From assembly GCF_036174265.1 (NCBI RefSeq), contig NZ_CP108055.1:10199656-10263655 (forward strand): a stretch of 64,000 bases of DNA, read 5' to 3'. The notes under the pieces were generated by a model, which was given only the letters and a program-made list of their open reading frames with translations, ran no database searches and was not told the DNA's origin. The stretch is from Streptomyces sp. NBC_00285 (GTDB lineage: Bacteria; Actinomycetota; Actinomycetes; Streptomycetales; Streptomycetaceae). Position numbers and translations under genes: made by a program. How positions within the stretch are numbered: the stretch's first letter is position 1; the number at the start of each line of letters is the position of its first letter. Shown piece by piece: positions 8,316 to 17,270 of the stretch.

Positions 8316-8861
8316 ATGGACGCGGTGGACGAAGAGCGCCTCTGCAGGCGGACGCCAGTACGGCGTCATTGGGTGAAGCTGGCCGATTGCACCGAGCCTT
8401 CGGGCCTCGCGCGCAGACACGTACGAGAGCTCCTCGAGGGCCATGCCGCGCCGGAGCGGGTCGACGACGCCGTTCTGATCGCCTCGGAGCTCGTGGGCAA
8501 CGCGCTCAGGCACACAGCCGGCGGACCGGACTGCATGTGCGTGGAGGTCTACCGGGACATGGCGGTACTACGAGTCCATGACGCGGGACGGGACGTCTCC
8601 AGGGTCCGGGCACGCTCCGCGGCGGAGTCAGTGGATGAGTTGAAGGGCAGCGGTCTCGGACTGCTGCTCGTCGCGGAGTTGGCCTCCGCGTGGTCCGTCC
8701 GGCCAACCGCGATCGGCAAGGAAGTAGTCGTAATTCTCGCCCTGGACGCCAGCGGGCTACCCGAGCGCGACGTTCCTCCGCACATCCCAGCGGTACGTCC
8801 GCCCCTCACGGCGGAGCTCCACCAACTGGACGGCGGACACGGAGAGTTCGACAGCCGGTAG
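8316..8861 (+). CDS. RsbW-like ATP-binding regulatory protein
   Basis: This 181-aa protein is a stand-alone GHKL/HATPase_c domain of the type abundant in Streptomyces. The N box is ASELVGNALRHT, the D-x-G motif appears as VHDAGRD, and the G box is GSGLGLLLV. Such proteins act as anti-sigma or serine-kinase regulators; the partner cannot be deduced. The last 35 residues overlap the convergent phosphoesterase gene by 105 bp and do not resemble the family, so the natural stop codon may have been lost. Confidence 0.85.
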   Translation: MDAVDEERLCRRTPVRRHWVKLADCTEPSGLARRHVRELLEGHAAPERVDDAVLIASELVGNALRHTAGGPDCMCVEVYRDMAVLRVHDAGRDVSRVRARSAAESVDELKGSGLGLLLVAELASAWSVRPTAIGKEVVVILALDASGLPERDVPPHIPAVRPPLTAELHQLDGGHGEFDSR

Positions 8862-9461
8862 AGCGCGAAGCCCTGAGACCGTCTCCACAACGGGCGCGGC
8901 GGGGCGCCGACGGTTGTTGTACGCGAGGCTCAGATGCGGCCGGAAAGCGGACGTCGGCTTCTTCGGGGCCAGACCGACACTGCTCCCCGCCTTGGCCAGC
9001 GCGTGATGCAGCCGGAGCAGAGGTTCCCAGGGGCCGAGGGACAGCCGGACGGCGCCACGGGAGCCGGCCAGCGGCATGGCGCGTACGAAGAAAGCGGAGG
9101 GCAGCAGCGCCTCGGCGTCCCGCGCCAAGCTGTCCAGCTGGCCGGGGGTGACGACGCCCGGCGTTCCGACTCGGGCGAGGGTGATGTGCAATCCGTCCGT
9201 CGGCACCGGGTCGAGGCCGAGGGGCGCCAGCTCCTCCTGGCAGTGCCCGGCGAGAGCAGCGAGCCGCTGATCATCCGGAAAGGTCAGCATCCAGTAGTAC
9301 GCACGGCTGCCGTCCGACCAGCCGGGGCGTGCCCAGTGGTCGGTCATCTCATCGAGTGCGCTGAACGCCGCCCAGTCGTGGGCCGCGGTGACCGCCGGAT
9401 CGTGCGTGTCGGCGGGAGGCTCGGCGGGGAACGCGGCGGGATCGGCACTGAGCAGGGGCAC
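8757..9461 (-). CDS. 2H phosphoesterase / 2'-5' RNA ligase-like protein
   Basis: This 234-aa protein carries the two H-x-T/S signatures of the 2H superfamily: HITLA near residue 115 and HLSLAY near residue 190. The family hydrolyses cyclic phosphodiesters of RNA or nucleotides. The GTG start at 9461 is chosen because GGAG lies about 8 bp upstream; the longer open frame has no support. It converges on and overlaps the ATPase gene. The substrate is unknown. Confidence 0.78.
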   Translation of the reverse strand: MPLLSADPAAFPAEPPADTHDPAVTAAHDWAAFSALDEMTDHWARPGWSDGSRAYYWMLTFPDDQRLAALAGHCQEELAPLGLDPVPTDGLHITLARVGTPGVVTPGQLDSLARDAEALLPSAFFVRAMPLAGSRGAVRLSLGPWEPLLRLHHALAKAGSSVGLAPKKPTSAFRPHLSLAYNNRRRPAAPVVETVSGLRALPAVELSVSAVQLVELRREGRTYRWDVRRNVALG

Positions 9462-9516
9462 CCGACGTACTCCTTCGGCTTCACACTGCCCCGGAGCACG
9501 ACGACATCGACAGCGC

Positions 9517-10857
9517 CTAAGACGCGGATGACGCCATGGCCAGGGCCGCTGGCTGCGAGCTCCAGGTCCGGAACTCATCGCCATAATCGCGTACCGCCGA
9601 GTGATCACGCCACGGCCCGGCCTGCTCATGCAGGTCACGGGAGCGTTGGTAGACGGAGCTGATCGGTGTGTCTCCGCACAGCCGCAGGGCCTCACGGCCC
9701 AGCGCCATCGCGTGCTCGATGTCGGGCGTGCGCTGCTGCAGCAATGCGGTGGCCACGTCGAGGCGTACGAGCGAACGGCTCCAGGAGGAGGTCGAGTGCT
9801 CCACCAGATCGTCGATCTGCTCGGCGTCGCGCAGTACCTGGGCCGTGTTGCGCAGCGCCACGTGTGACGTGACGGCGTTGGCCAGCGTCCGGGCCCGTCC
9901 GTACGGCTCGAAGGAGATGCAGGAGGTCAGCCCAACGGGTACCCCATGGAGGTCGGAGAGGCGGAGTGCCTGTCCAATGGCCTGATCGACGGCACGCCGG
10001 TCGTCGGACTTGGCGAGGGACCGGGCCCGGCCGTTGGCGAGCAGGCGGATGCACTGGGCGTGGTGCGGGGCTCGCTCGACGGCCGCGGCCGCGCAGGCGT
10101 CCGCCTCGTCGTACCGGCCGGCGTAGTAGAGGCCGAAGGAGAGGGTTCCGCACGCCCAGAGGTCGGTGTCCAGGTCGCCGATCTCACGGCTGAGATCCCG
10201 GGCCTCGGTGCAGTACGCCACCGAGAGCACGAAGTCTCCCGTGTTCACCGCCATGTAGCCGAGCAGGCCGGAGGCGCGGGCAGCGACGCGGAAGAGCTCC
10301 CGGCGTGCGCGTGGGGGCTGGCGGCCGTCAAGGAGGGTGTGGGCGAGCTGCCGTACCTGGCGGGCCTGGGGACGGAGGACGTACGGCCCGTCCTGTTCGT
10401 ACCGGCTGGCGATGCCCTCCAACGAGGCGTCAAGGAAGGCGAGCGTCGCGTCGTCGGCGTTGCTGGCCGTGAGCTGCCGGGTCCGGGTGACGATGTCCAG
10501 CGGGTTCTCGTCGCCCTCACGTGGCGAAGACGCCCTCGTCGCCTGCCGACCCGTGCTCGACTCCTCGTCGCGGTCGTGCACGGAGTCGCCGTCGTACGCC
10601 GTGGAGAACAGCTCGGACACAGGTCTGCCCAGCATGTGCTCCAGCACCCGGCAGGCGTCAGGACGGGGCAGAGTCAACAACTCCCCGCCGTACCAGCGGT
10701 CGAACTGACGTGGAGAGACCTGGAGAGACCCCAGGCGGGGGTCTCGGTCGAGCTCCGCCAGCCGGGCGGCGGCCCGCTCGTACTGGGCGGCGAAAGCCTC
10801 GTGCGTCGTCAGGTGCCGTTGCTGGAGCAGCTGCCGAAGCAGCGTTGTCCGTGGCAT
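9517..10857 (-). CDS. XRE-like/TPR transcriptional regulator
   Basis: This protein of about 446 aa starts with a divergent helix-turn-helix region (LQVSPRQFDRWYGG, residues about 43-56, and LPRPDACRVLEHMLG), followed by a long alpha-helical region resembling tetratricopeptide repeats. It matches the Streptomyces family of TPR regulators that sense peptides or partner proteins. The ATG at 10857 follows an AGGAGGG ribosome site; the frame is open further upstream but without signals. It is divergent from the DUF5753 regulator. Confidence 0.78.
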   Translation of the reverse strand: MPRTTLLRQLLQQRHLTTHEAFAAQYERAAARLAELDRDPRLGSLQVSPRQFDRWYGGELLTLPRPDACRVLEHMLGRPVSELFSTAYDGDSVHDRDEESSTGRQATRASSPREGDENPLDIVTRTRQLTASNADDATLAFLDASLEGIASRYEQDGPYVLRPQARQVRQLAHTLLDGRQPPRARRELFRVAARASGLLGYMAVNTGDFVLSVAYCTEARDLSREIGDLDTDLWACGTLSFGLYYAGRYDEADACAAAAVERAPHHAQCIRLLANGRARSLAKSDDRRAVDQAIGQALRLSDLHGVPVGLTSCISFEPYGRARTLANAVTSHVALRNTAQVLRDAEQIDDLVEHSTSSWSRSLVRLDVATALLQQRTPDIEHAMALGREALRLCGDTPISSVYQRSRDLHEQAGPWRDHSAVRDYGDEFRTWSSQPAALAMASSAS

Positions 10858-11079
10858 GGCCCACCCTCCTGGTGCGGCGTGCGGAACCGACGCGGAGGCG
10901 CTTGCCGGTAGCGAGGTCGTGGCCATGCTCGCCCATCGGTCGGCTGCGACGCACGCCCGTACGAACGCGCGCCGCGACTCCTGACAGCATGCCGAGGCAA
11001 CCACCAACTAGGCAATATGTCTGGAGAAGTTGACCCGTATGGGTTGTAGAGGTGTCGCAGGTACGGAGAGACTTCCGAC

Positions 11080-11961
11080 ATGGCCTTGAAGAGAAGCCTG
11101 GTCCCGCAGTCGGTGTACCGGCGACAGCTCGCGGCACGGATGAAGGAACTGCGTGACGCGACCGGGCTCACCCTCACCGAGGTCGCCGACCAACTGGAGG
11201 TCAACCAGGGGTCGCTGAGCCGGATCGAGAACGGCGAACGCGGTACGACGCCGGTCCTCGTCCGGGCACTGCTGGACCTGTACGGCGTCAAAGACGAGGA
11301 CCGCCGCGCCGACGTGCTCGACCTCGTACGGGCAGACAAGGAGCAGCAGAAGCCCTGGTGGCGGAAGTACTCGACAGTGCTCACCCCGACCCGCTACGAC
11401 GGATACCTCGCGCTGGAGGCCGGCGCGACACACCTCGCCAGCTACCAGCCGATGCTCGTGCCGGGGCTGCTCCAAACCGAGGATTACGCGCGTGCCGTGA
11501 TCTCCCAGATGAGGAAGGACCTGTCCCCGCCGCAGGTCGAGTCCCTGGTCAGGGTCCGCATGGAGCGGCAGAACAGCCGCCTGGGCGGTGAGACCCCAGC
11601 CAGACTCTGGGCGATCCTGGACGAAGCCGTGCTGCGCAGGACGGTCGGCTCCGTGGACGTGATGCGCGACCAGATGCGGAAGCTCGCGGAGACGAGTGAG
11701 CGGCCGAACGTCACCGTGCAGCTCCTGCCGTTCTCGCTCGGCGCGCATCCGGGGCTGTACGGCCCGTTCGTCATCCTGAGGTTCCCGCACCCGACACCGG
11801 ACCTGGTGTGGCTGGAGAACCCCAAGAACTCCGTGTATCTGGATTCCACCGAGGACGTGGACAACTACACGGAAATCTTCGATCAGTTGAGAGACAGCGC
11901 CCTCGACCCGTCGGAGACTCGCACCCACATCGCACGCATCAGCAAGGAGCTCGAAGAGTGA
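11080..11961 (+). CDS. XRE family regulator with DUF5753
   Basis: This 293-aa protein has an N-terminal helix-turn-helix (residues about 14-70, with LTLTEVADQLEVNQGSLSRIENGER) and a C-terminal DUF5753 domain, including the PGLLQTEDYARA motif and a NVTVQLLPFSLGAHPG segment. The family is paired in Streptomyces with DUF397 proteins in a Scr1-like, toxin/antitoxin-like arrangement. Its stop codon overlaps the GTG of the DUF397 gene (GTGA), consistent with co-translation. Confidence 0.93.
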   Translation: MALKRSLVPQSVYRRQLAARMKELRDATGLTLTEVADQLEVNQGSLSRIENGERGTTPVLVRALLDLYGVKDEDRRADVLDLVRADKEQQKPWWRKYSTVLTPTRYDGYLALEAGATHLASYQPMLVPGLLQTEDYARAVISQMRKDLSPPQVESLVRVRMERQNSRLGGETPARLWAILDEAVLRRTVGSVDVMRDQMRKLAETSERPNVTVQLLPFSLGAHPGLYGPFVILRFPHPTPDLVWLENPKNSVYLDSTEDVDNYTEIFDQLRDSALDPSETRTHIARISKELEE

Positions 11962-12623
11962 GCACGCCCAGCACGACTGCCCCGCACGACGTCGATCTCG
12001 CGCACGCGCGGTGGCGGAAGAGCTCGTATAGCGGGGGTGCGAACGACTGCGTGGAAGTCGCGGAACTGGGCGAACACGCCGCAGTGCGCGACTCCAAGGA
12101 CATCAGCCGCCGGGCGTTGCTCTTCTCGAAGGCGGCGATGCGGGCTCTGGTCAGCGGGATCGCGCGCGAGCCAATCGGTGAGGGCTGGGGCGGCATTGGA
12201 CGTGCCAACGAAGTGAGCATGAGAAGGCCCCGCTGGGGACGTCCCAGCGGGGCGATGGTCGGTGGGGTGTCGCTGTGGTCGGCAAGGTGGCGGTGGGGTT
12301 CAGTGGGTGAGGGCGTCTGGGAGTTCGTCGAGGGAGTGGATGACGCGGATACTGCCGTTGGTGGCGTTGCCGGAGTTGATGTTCGCCCGGTCGAGCCAGT
12401 AGGCGTGCAGCCCCGCGTCGTGGGCCCCCACGGCGTCGAGCGTGTACTTGTCTCCGACGTAGGCCACTTCGTGTGGTGGGAGGCGGAGCGCCGTGCAGCC
12501 CGCGAGGAAGATGCTCGGTGCAGGTTTGGCGGCGCCGTGCTGGTCGGAGCAGATGAGCGCGTTGTCGAAGTAGGGCAGCAGGCCGATGGCGTGGAGCTTG
12601 TCGCGCTGGTGGTCGCCGGATGA
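11958..12623 (+). CDS. DUF397 protein with abnormal C-terminal run-on
   Basis: Residues about 13-60 are a standard DUF397 domain (ARWRKSSYSGG-NDCVEVAELG, then VRDSKD). DUF397 proteins normally end near residue 65, after a segment equivalent to MRALVSGIARE. Here no stop codon occurs, and the frame continues for about 150 residues of Gly/Val-rich, non-protein-like sequence. It runs through a hairpin terminator and antisense to the HAD gene. The domain is certain. The extension probably follows loss of the natural stop. Confidence 0.7.
   Translation: MSTPSTTAPHDVDLAHARWRKSSYSGGANDCVEVAELGEHAAVRDSKDISRRALLFSKAAMRALVSGIAREPIGEGWGGIGRANEVSMRRPRWGRPSGAMVGGVSLWSARWRWGSVGEGVWEFVEGVDDADTAVGGVAGVDVRPVEPVGVQPRVVGPHGVERVLVSDVGHFVWWEAERRAAREEDARCRFGGAVLVGADERVVEVGQQADGVELVALVVAG
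12228..12252. terminator. Bidirectional hairpin terminator
   Basis: CCCCGCTGGG and CCCAGCGGGG form a strong short-loop hairpin between the DUF397 gene and the convergent HAD gene. The DUF397 reading frame crosses it, which supports a lost stop codon. Confidence 0.65.
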
Positions 12624-13019
12624 GTTGGAGACGATGCCGAGGCGGTAGTCCGGTGCGAGTTTCCTGAGGACAGGCTCGGCATCGGGAAATGCCGCCCAGG
12701 CTGCGTTGCGGTGAGCCTCGTAGCTGGCGAACCAGGCAGCCGCTTCGTGGTCCGGCATGCCCGAGGTGTCCTGCCCGAGGTGGGAGAGGAATTGACGGGT
12801 GCGTTCGAGCCGCTGTTCGGTGAAAGTGAGCTCGCCGTTGAGGAAGCGTGCGTACTGCACTTCCATGATCTTCCGCCAGAAGGCGAGTGCCGTGGCGGGG
12901 TCGGGGAACTGATCGAGCGGCCGTTGCTCCCGCAGGTGGGCGAGCACGCCAACTTCTTCCGAGGTCGAGTAGTCGAACAGAGTGTCGTCCACGTCGAAAA
13001 GTACACCTTGGATCGGCAT
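12300..13019 (-). CDS. HAD family hydrolase
   Basis: This 239-aa protein begins with the HAD nucleophile motif DVDDTLFD (residues about 9-16). It also has GIVSNSSGD for motif II, the motif III lysine in AAKPAPSIF, and GDKYTLDAVGA for motif IV, so it is catalytically complete. The cap region suggests a small-molecule phosphatase or haloacid dehalogenase-like enzyme. An AAGGGG ribosome site supports the ATG at 13019. The same reading frame is open upstream into a transposition-gene fragment; this reflects fusion of flanking DNA. Confidence 0.88.
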   Translation of the reverse strand: MPIQGVLFDVDDTLFDYSTSEEVGVLAHLREQRPLDQFPDPATALAFWRKIMEVQYARFLNGELTFTEQRLERTRQFLSHLGQDTSGMPDHEAAAWFASYEAHRNAAWAAFPDAEPVLRKLAPDYRLGIVSNSSGDHQRDKLHAIGLLPYFDNALICSDQHGAAKPAPSIFLAGCTALRLPPHEVAYVGDKYTLDAVGAHDAGLHAYWLDRANINSGNATNGSIRVIHSLDELPDALTH

Positions 13020-13049
13020 GAGATCGCCCCTTCTGGCCCTGGTAGAAAC

Positions 13050-13475
13050 CGCTTCCGGCATGGGTGAGCCTCCCACGAGTGCGGTGGGGAGTCGGTCGCC
13101 GACCACCTCGCTCACGGACGCGCGGGCGGCGGTCTCGTCGGCCAGGTTCTTCCCGGTCGCGAAGGCGGTGACGAGGGCCTGCAGGGAGAGGTTGTTGACC
13201 GCCCGCGGGTAGCGGCGCGAGGTGGTGTGGATCAGTGTGAGGGCGTCCTCGGTGAACAGTTGGTCCGGGCGCCCGGCGACCTTCAGGTGGTGGGCGACGT
13301 AGCTGGGCGTCTCTGCCGAGGTCATGCCGGGCATGGTGTAACGCAGCGCGGTCCGCTGCTCCAGGGCGGCGAGGACGGCGAGTTTCATGGTGCGTCTGAG
13401 TGTCGGTTGGCCGACCAGCAGGCAGGACAGCGGGGAGTCCTGGTCCATGCCCTGGTTGGTCAGCATCCGCATGGT
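13050..13475 (-). pseudogene. ExeA/TniB-like AAA ATPase fragment
   Basis: Only the C-terminal part of a transposon-associated AAA ATPase remains. It includes SCLLVGQPTLRR (Walker B/sensor region), a helix with AALEQRTALRY, PSYVAHHLKVAG, and the RYPRAVNNLSLQAL motif typical of ExeA/TniB-like ATPases beside transposases. The P-loop half is missing and the frame runs without a stop into the HAD gene. It is a decayed mobile-element gene. Confidence 0.65.
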
Positions 13476-13701
13476 TCTCACGTGGAAGGACGAAGACGAG
13501 TACGCGCACGTACGACGGCTCGGCATCGTCACCGACACCGAGCACCGGGCCGTGGACGCCGCCTGCACTCAGGTCCTCGCGATGATCCAAGAGCCCTCCG
13601 GCCCCTTCGTGGACCTCGCCGCGTGGGCCGGCTGGCGATGGGATCCGACCTGGCCCCTGCCCCGCCTGCCACAGCCCCTCCCGGCTACGCCCAGCGCGTG
13701 A
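13471..13701 (+). CDS. Hypothetical protein fragment
   Basis: An open frame of about 76 aa starts with MVLTWKDEDEYAHVRRLG and ends with a tryptophan- and proline-rich tail. It looks like real coding sequence (charged and hydrophobic alternation) but has no ribosome site and starts exactly where the ATPase fragment ends. It is probably the C-terminal remainder of a gene cut by that element. Function unknown. Confidence 0.35.
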   Translation: MVLTWKDEDEYAHVRRLGIVTDTEHRAVDAACTQVLAMIQEPSGPFVDLAAWAGWRWDPTWPLPRLPQPLPATPSA

Positions 13702-13792
13702 TTGGAGGCGGCTGTCCCACTCGGGGGAGAGGGCACCGGGCAACGCCCTCATGACCTGTACCCGTAGCCTCCTTAGCCACCCGTACCCACAG

Positions 13793-14021
13793 GAAGGACT
13801 GCAGGCGTTGGCGTTCTGTCCGGTCACCCCCCCCGCCTGGCAACCGGTGACTCCTACGGCACGGTGCGGGTCTGCGATTTCACCACCTCTCAGCGAGTCC
13901 ATGAGCTGGACAGGCCGGCCCATATCGACCACGGGGTCACTGAGCTGGCGTGCACCGCCGACGGAGGCCTCCTTGCGGCAAGCTCGGGCGTCAAGGGATC
14001 AAGCTGTGGGCTATGGCCTGA
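13793..14021 (+). pseudogene. WD40-repeat protein remnant
   Basis: Segments in three frames together spell the last WD40 blades: LQALAFCP, then after a run of C residues ATGDSYGTVRVCDF, then TELACTADGGLLA, and finally IKLWAMA before a stop codon. The first shift lies in the poly-C tract near 13835 and the second near 13995. The upstream part of the gene is absent. Confidence 0.5.
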
Positions 14022-14148
14022 CGGTGCATTGCACCCTCCGAACGCTGCAGTCAGGCGTATCGATCACCGCCGCTGGGTCCAGCGGCTCGCACCGCTCCGG
14101 CGCCCGGCCCGTTCGATCCGCCGCCGGTCGGACCGGCGCGGGCTGCGC

Positions 14149-14585
14149 ATGTGGTCCATCCGCCTGGTGCTGCCTCTGACGTTCGCCGCTGCGGTTTTGG
14201 TGGCGGCCGCGGTGTTCTACTCCGTATGGGACCTGCTGGGTGCCCGGGAACTCAAGCCCGAGCGCCGCATCGACTCCACGACGCTCTTCGACCTGGTGAA
14301 GTTGGCCTTCGGCGTGGTCGCCGAGGCCGGCGCCCTGGTCGCCCTGGTGGTGGCCTACCGGCGCCAACGCATCGACGAGGACGGCGCCCTGCGCGAGGCC
14401 ACCCGCCTGCACACCGAACGCTTCACCGCCGCCGTCTCCCAGCTCGGTGACGACTCCGCGGCCGTCCGCCTCGGCGGCGTGCACGCCCTGGCTGGCCTTG
14501 CCGACGACGCCCCCACCCGCGAGCTGCGCCAGACCTGCATCGACGTGCTGTGCGCTTACCTCCGCCTGCCCTACACCGCCGAGAC
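14149..14585 (+). pseudogene. Pentapeptide-repeat membrane protein, 5' part (IS-interrupted)
   Basis: This encodes the N-terminal part of a membrane protein: hydrophobic segments LVLPLTFAAAVLVAAAVFY and ALVALVVAY, followed by a conserved cytosolic region (ERFTAAVSQLGDDSAAVRLGG) common in Streptomyces pentapeptide-repeat proteins. The frame runs into the IS21 terminal repeat at 14586 and then reads junk to 14655. The rest of the gene resumes at 17263; the duplicated GCCGAGAC occurs on both sides of the insertion. Confidence 0.85.
14578..14585. repeat. 8-bp target-site duplication, left copy
   Basis: GCCGAGAC directly precedes the left terminal repeat and recurs at 17263-17270 directly after the right one. 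Confidence 0.85.
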
Positions 14586-14716
14586 TGGCTGTGACGTCGT
14601 TCATCGGCCCCGGCATGTTGGCTTCGAGCGGCCCCAGTTGATGAAGGTTGTGTAGCTTCCCGACGTCCTGAAGTGGCCCCGGGAATTGGCTTGCGCCGGG
14701 ACCAGCCGCAGCGCGG

Positions 14717-15208
14717 TCAGCTCCGCGTGGTGGAGAACGGCATGGCGTCGGCCCATTCCCAGAAGGCGCCGGCCTCGTCAACTTCCCGTTGCAGCAGGGC
14801 GGACAACGGGCTCATGTCGGTGCCGGGAGGGACGTCGATGGCGACGAAGTGCTCCCCGTGCCATTCGCTGAGCAGCCTGGATTCCTTGATCGAGTTCTTG
14901 ATGAGGCTGATGCTGCGGTCAAGTCGTGCAGCGTCCGTGCTCGGCCTGAGCAGTGTGCGCAGGACGCGGTGTCCGCTCGCCTGGGCAACTTCGACCACGC
15001 GAGCTTCTGGTGACAGACGGACCCGGTCTCCAAGAGCGAGGCCGTAGGTCATGAAGGGGATGCAGGCCACCTTGTATGTGCCGTGCTCTTCGGGCTGGAG
15101 CCACAGCTGTTCGATCTGTCCGTCGAGGTCGAAGGGGGTCAGATCGGCCTGGGCGATGTAGTTGCTCTCGGCTCGACCGACCGGGTCCTCGTGCACGATG
15201 TACTGCAA
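14717..15208 (-). CDS. DUF4265 protein, IS21 passenger
   Basis: This protein of about 163 aa shows the DUF4265 pattern: EQLWLQPEEHGTYKVACIPF, then YGLALGDRVRL, then SGHRVLRTLL, and a C-terminal FVAIDVPPGTDMSPLSALL with an acidic/aromatic end. It starts at TTG with a GGAGG ribosome site about 8 bp upstream. The gene lies wholly inside the 55-bp terminal repeats of the IS21 element and in the same direction as istAB, 76 bp after istB. DUF4265 proteins have no established function; a role for the element or host is not known. Confidence 0.8.
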   Translation of the reverse strand: MQYIVHEDPVGRAESNYIAQADLTPFDLDGQIEQLWLQPEEHGTYKVACIPFMTYGLALGDRVRLSPEARVVEVAQASGHRVLRTLLRPSTDAARLDRSISLIKNSIKESRLLSEWHGEHFVAIDVPPGTDMSPLSALLQREVDEAGAFWEWADAMPFSTTRS

Positions 15209-15284
15209 CTCCGCCCCCTCCGCCTGCTCATCTCAGCGAAGATCGTCCCATGGCGTCGGCTGGCGAAGCTGATCGGGTGCGCTA

Positions 15285-16076
15285 CTACTGCCTGCCCTTC
15301 TGTTCCGCCCTGGTTTTGGAGCGAGCCAGGCGGTAGGACTCGGTGCCGGTCTCGATCAGGGTGGCGTTGAAGGTGAGCCGGTCCACGATCGCCGCGCAGA
15401 GCCGTGGATCGGTGAAGGTCCTGCTCCAGCCGGTGAACGCCTCGTTGGAGGCGATCGCGATACTGCTCTTCTCCTCACGCTCCGTGAGAACCTGGAAGAG
15501 CATTTCCGCGCCGCGGCGGTCGAGTTCGAGATAGCCGAGCTCATCGATTTCGAGCAGGTCGACGCGCCCGTAGCGGGCGATCGTCTTGCCCAGTTGCTTG
15601 TCGTCTGCCGCCTCGACCAGCTCGTTCACCAAGGCTGCCGCAGTGGTGTAGCGGACGCGGTAGCCGGCCATCGCTGCTGCGGTGCCCAGCCCGATCAGCA
15701 GGTGCGACTTGCCGGTGCCCGAGTCTCCGATGAGACACAGGGGGTAGCCCTTGGCGATCCACTCGCAGGTGGCGAGATTGTGGATCACTGCCGGATCGAC
15801 GTTGGGATTGACGCGGTAGTCGAACTCCCGCAGCGACTTCTCGCGGGGAAAGTGAGCTGCCCGGATGCGTCGCTCGGCCCGGCGGCGGTCCCGGTCCTCG
15901 CACTCGGCCATCAGCAGCTCGGCGAGGAACCCTGCATAGGACAGGCCCTCGCGTTCGGCCCGGGCGATCGTGTCGGTGGCCTGGGCTCGCATGGTGGGCA
16001 GGCGCAGCAGCCGGCAGGCGGTGTCGATCGCCGCGTCGGATGCCTGTGCGGTCAGCGCGTGGTGGGCGGTGGTCAT
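15285..16076 (-). CDS. istB: IS21 helper ATPase IstB
   Basis: This 263-aa protein is a complete IstB/DnaC-like AAA ATPase: Walker A GDSGTGKS, Walker B LLEIDELGYLELD, and the sensor motif ASNEAFTGW. It assists the IstA transposase in target selection. Its ATG overlaps the istA stop codon (ATGA), the standard IS21 arrangement. No defect is visible. Confidence 0.93.
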   Translation of the reverse strand: MTTAHHALTAQASDAAIDTACRLLRLPTMRAQATDTIARAEREGLSYAGFLAELLMAECEDRDRRRAERRIRAAHFPREKSLREFDYRVNPNVDPAVIHNLATCEWIAKGYPLCLIGDSGTGKSHLLIGLGTAAAMAGYRVRYTTAAALVNELVEAADDKQLGKTIARYGRVDLLEIDELGYLELDRRGAEMLFQVLTEREEKSSIAIASNEAFTGWSRTFTDPRLCAAIVDRLTFNATLIETGTESYRLARSKTRAEQKGRQ

Positions 16077-17101
16077 GAGGAGTCCTTCCGGCGAAGCTGC
16101 AACAGCTCGTCCCACTGCTCCAGGCGGGGCAGAGGACGCTGATCGGAGGGCAGAGCACGCGCGAGACGTCGCGACGTCAGCGGTGTGACCGGGACTGGGT
16201 CCAGATCCAACGGCTCCGGGGCAAGGGAGCTGGCGGTGACGGTCGGTGCCCGCCCGGCCGCCTGGGCCGCCTTGCGGGCCTCCAGGGCGATGACGTCCTC
16301 GTTGAAGGTGCCTGCCGCGAGGGCCGCGCGGATCCCGGTCACCACGTCGGCGTGCTGCTGGTGGCGGTGCAGCAACAGCACTTTGACGAGGGCTTTCGTT
16401 CCTTCGATGTCTCCGAGGGCCTTCTTGGCCGTGGCCCAGAACGCTTCGTGGACGGCCGTGAACGTGCCCCCGGCGCGGGCCTGGTGGAGTGCCTCGGAGC
16501 GTTCCAGTGCTCCCGGCTTGGTCAGCAGAGCTTCCAAGTAGTGGTCCAGCACGAGGTGTTCGGCACCGCGGCCGGTCAGCCGCCGGTGGCGGGCGATCTC
16601 CCGCCGGCCGTCATAGACGGTCAGGTCGTCGCAGGTGAGCGTGACGGTGACCTTGCGGTCGATGAAGCGGACCGGGACCGAGTACCGGCACATCTTCACG
16701 GTGATCATGCCGTAGCGGTCGACGCGGGGCGTGAGGGTGATGCCGGTGGCGAACGGATCGTCCGGCAAGGGCAGCAGATGGCCGGCCTCGCGGGCGAAGT
16801 CCTGCGCGATCGTCCGCATCCTCGCCCCGATCCGCCGCTCGTCCTCCTTCGCCTCGAACTCGGCCAGCCGGGTGTTGAGTTCATCCACGCTGTCCACCTG
16901 CGGCACCGGGGTGAGGTAGTTGCGGCGGAAATAGCCGACCTGGCCCTCGACCCCGCCTTTCTCGTGGGCGCCGCGCAGGCCCGGCTCGCAGTAGAACGGG
17001 GTGAACCCGTAGTACTTCTTCGACAGAGCCCGGATCGACAACTGCCGCTGCCAGCTGTCCCGCCGGATCCGGTCGAACAACTCCTGCTTGGACAAAGACA
17101 T
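16073..17101 (-). pseudogene. istA: IS21 transposase IstA with internal deletion
   Basis: The product begins as a normal IstA (MSLSKQELFDRIRRDS-, start of the helix-turn-helix) but after about 30 residues jumps to YGFTPFYCEPGLRGAHEKGGVEG, which in full IstA proteins lies at the end of the DDE domain. About 200 residues are missing, including the rest of the DNA-binding domain and the first two catalytic aspartates; only the final glutamate region is left. The deletion is in frame, so the ORF remains open to the istB overlap. Confidence 0.87.
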
Positions 17102-17262
17102 CCGCAGCACCGCCCCTGTCGGAAACCACAGGAACCGTCTCACCGCAAGAGCCAAGGTGGGGCCACTTCGCCCCGTCACCACCCCTCAATGCACCCGTGC
17201 GACCCGCCAACTGGGGCCGCTCGAAGCCAACATGCCGGGGCCGATGAACGACGTCACAGCCA

Positions 17263-17270
17263 GCCGAGAC
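17263..17270. repeat. 8-bp target-site duplication, right copy
   Basis: GCCGAGAC directly follows the right terminal repeat and matches 14578-14585. Confidence 0.85.

Larger units (their letters stand above)
14586..17262. mobile_element. IS21-family element with passenger gene
   Basis: A 2677-bp element is bounded by 55-bp perfect inverted repeats (14586-14640 and 17208-17262) starting TG and ending CA, flanked by an 8-bp direct repeat. It holds an istA/istB pair with the usual 4-nt ATGA overlap on the minus strand, and an extra DUF4265 gene between istB and the left end. The istA product lacks the DDE catalytic core, so the copy should not move on its own, although its ends are intact. Confidence 0.93.

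Noticed and set aside
13471..13701. Minus-strand frame opposite this segment as a continuation of the ATPase fragment
   Set aside because: The homology to the transposition ATPase stops at about 13475 and the minus-strand translation beyond it is low-complexity.
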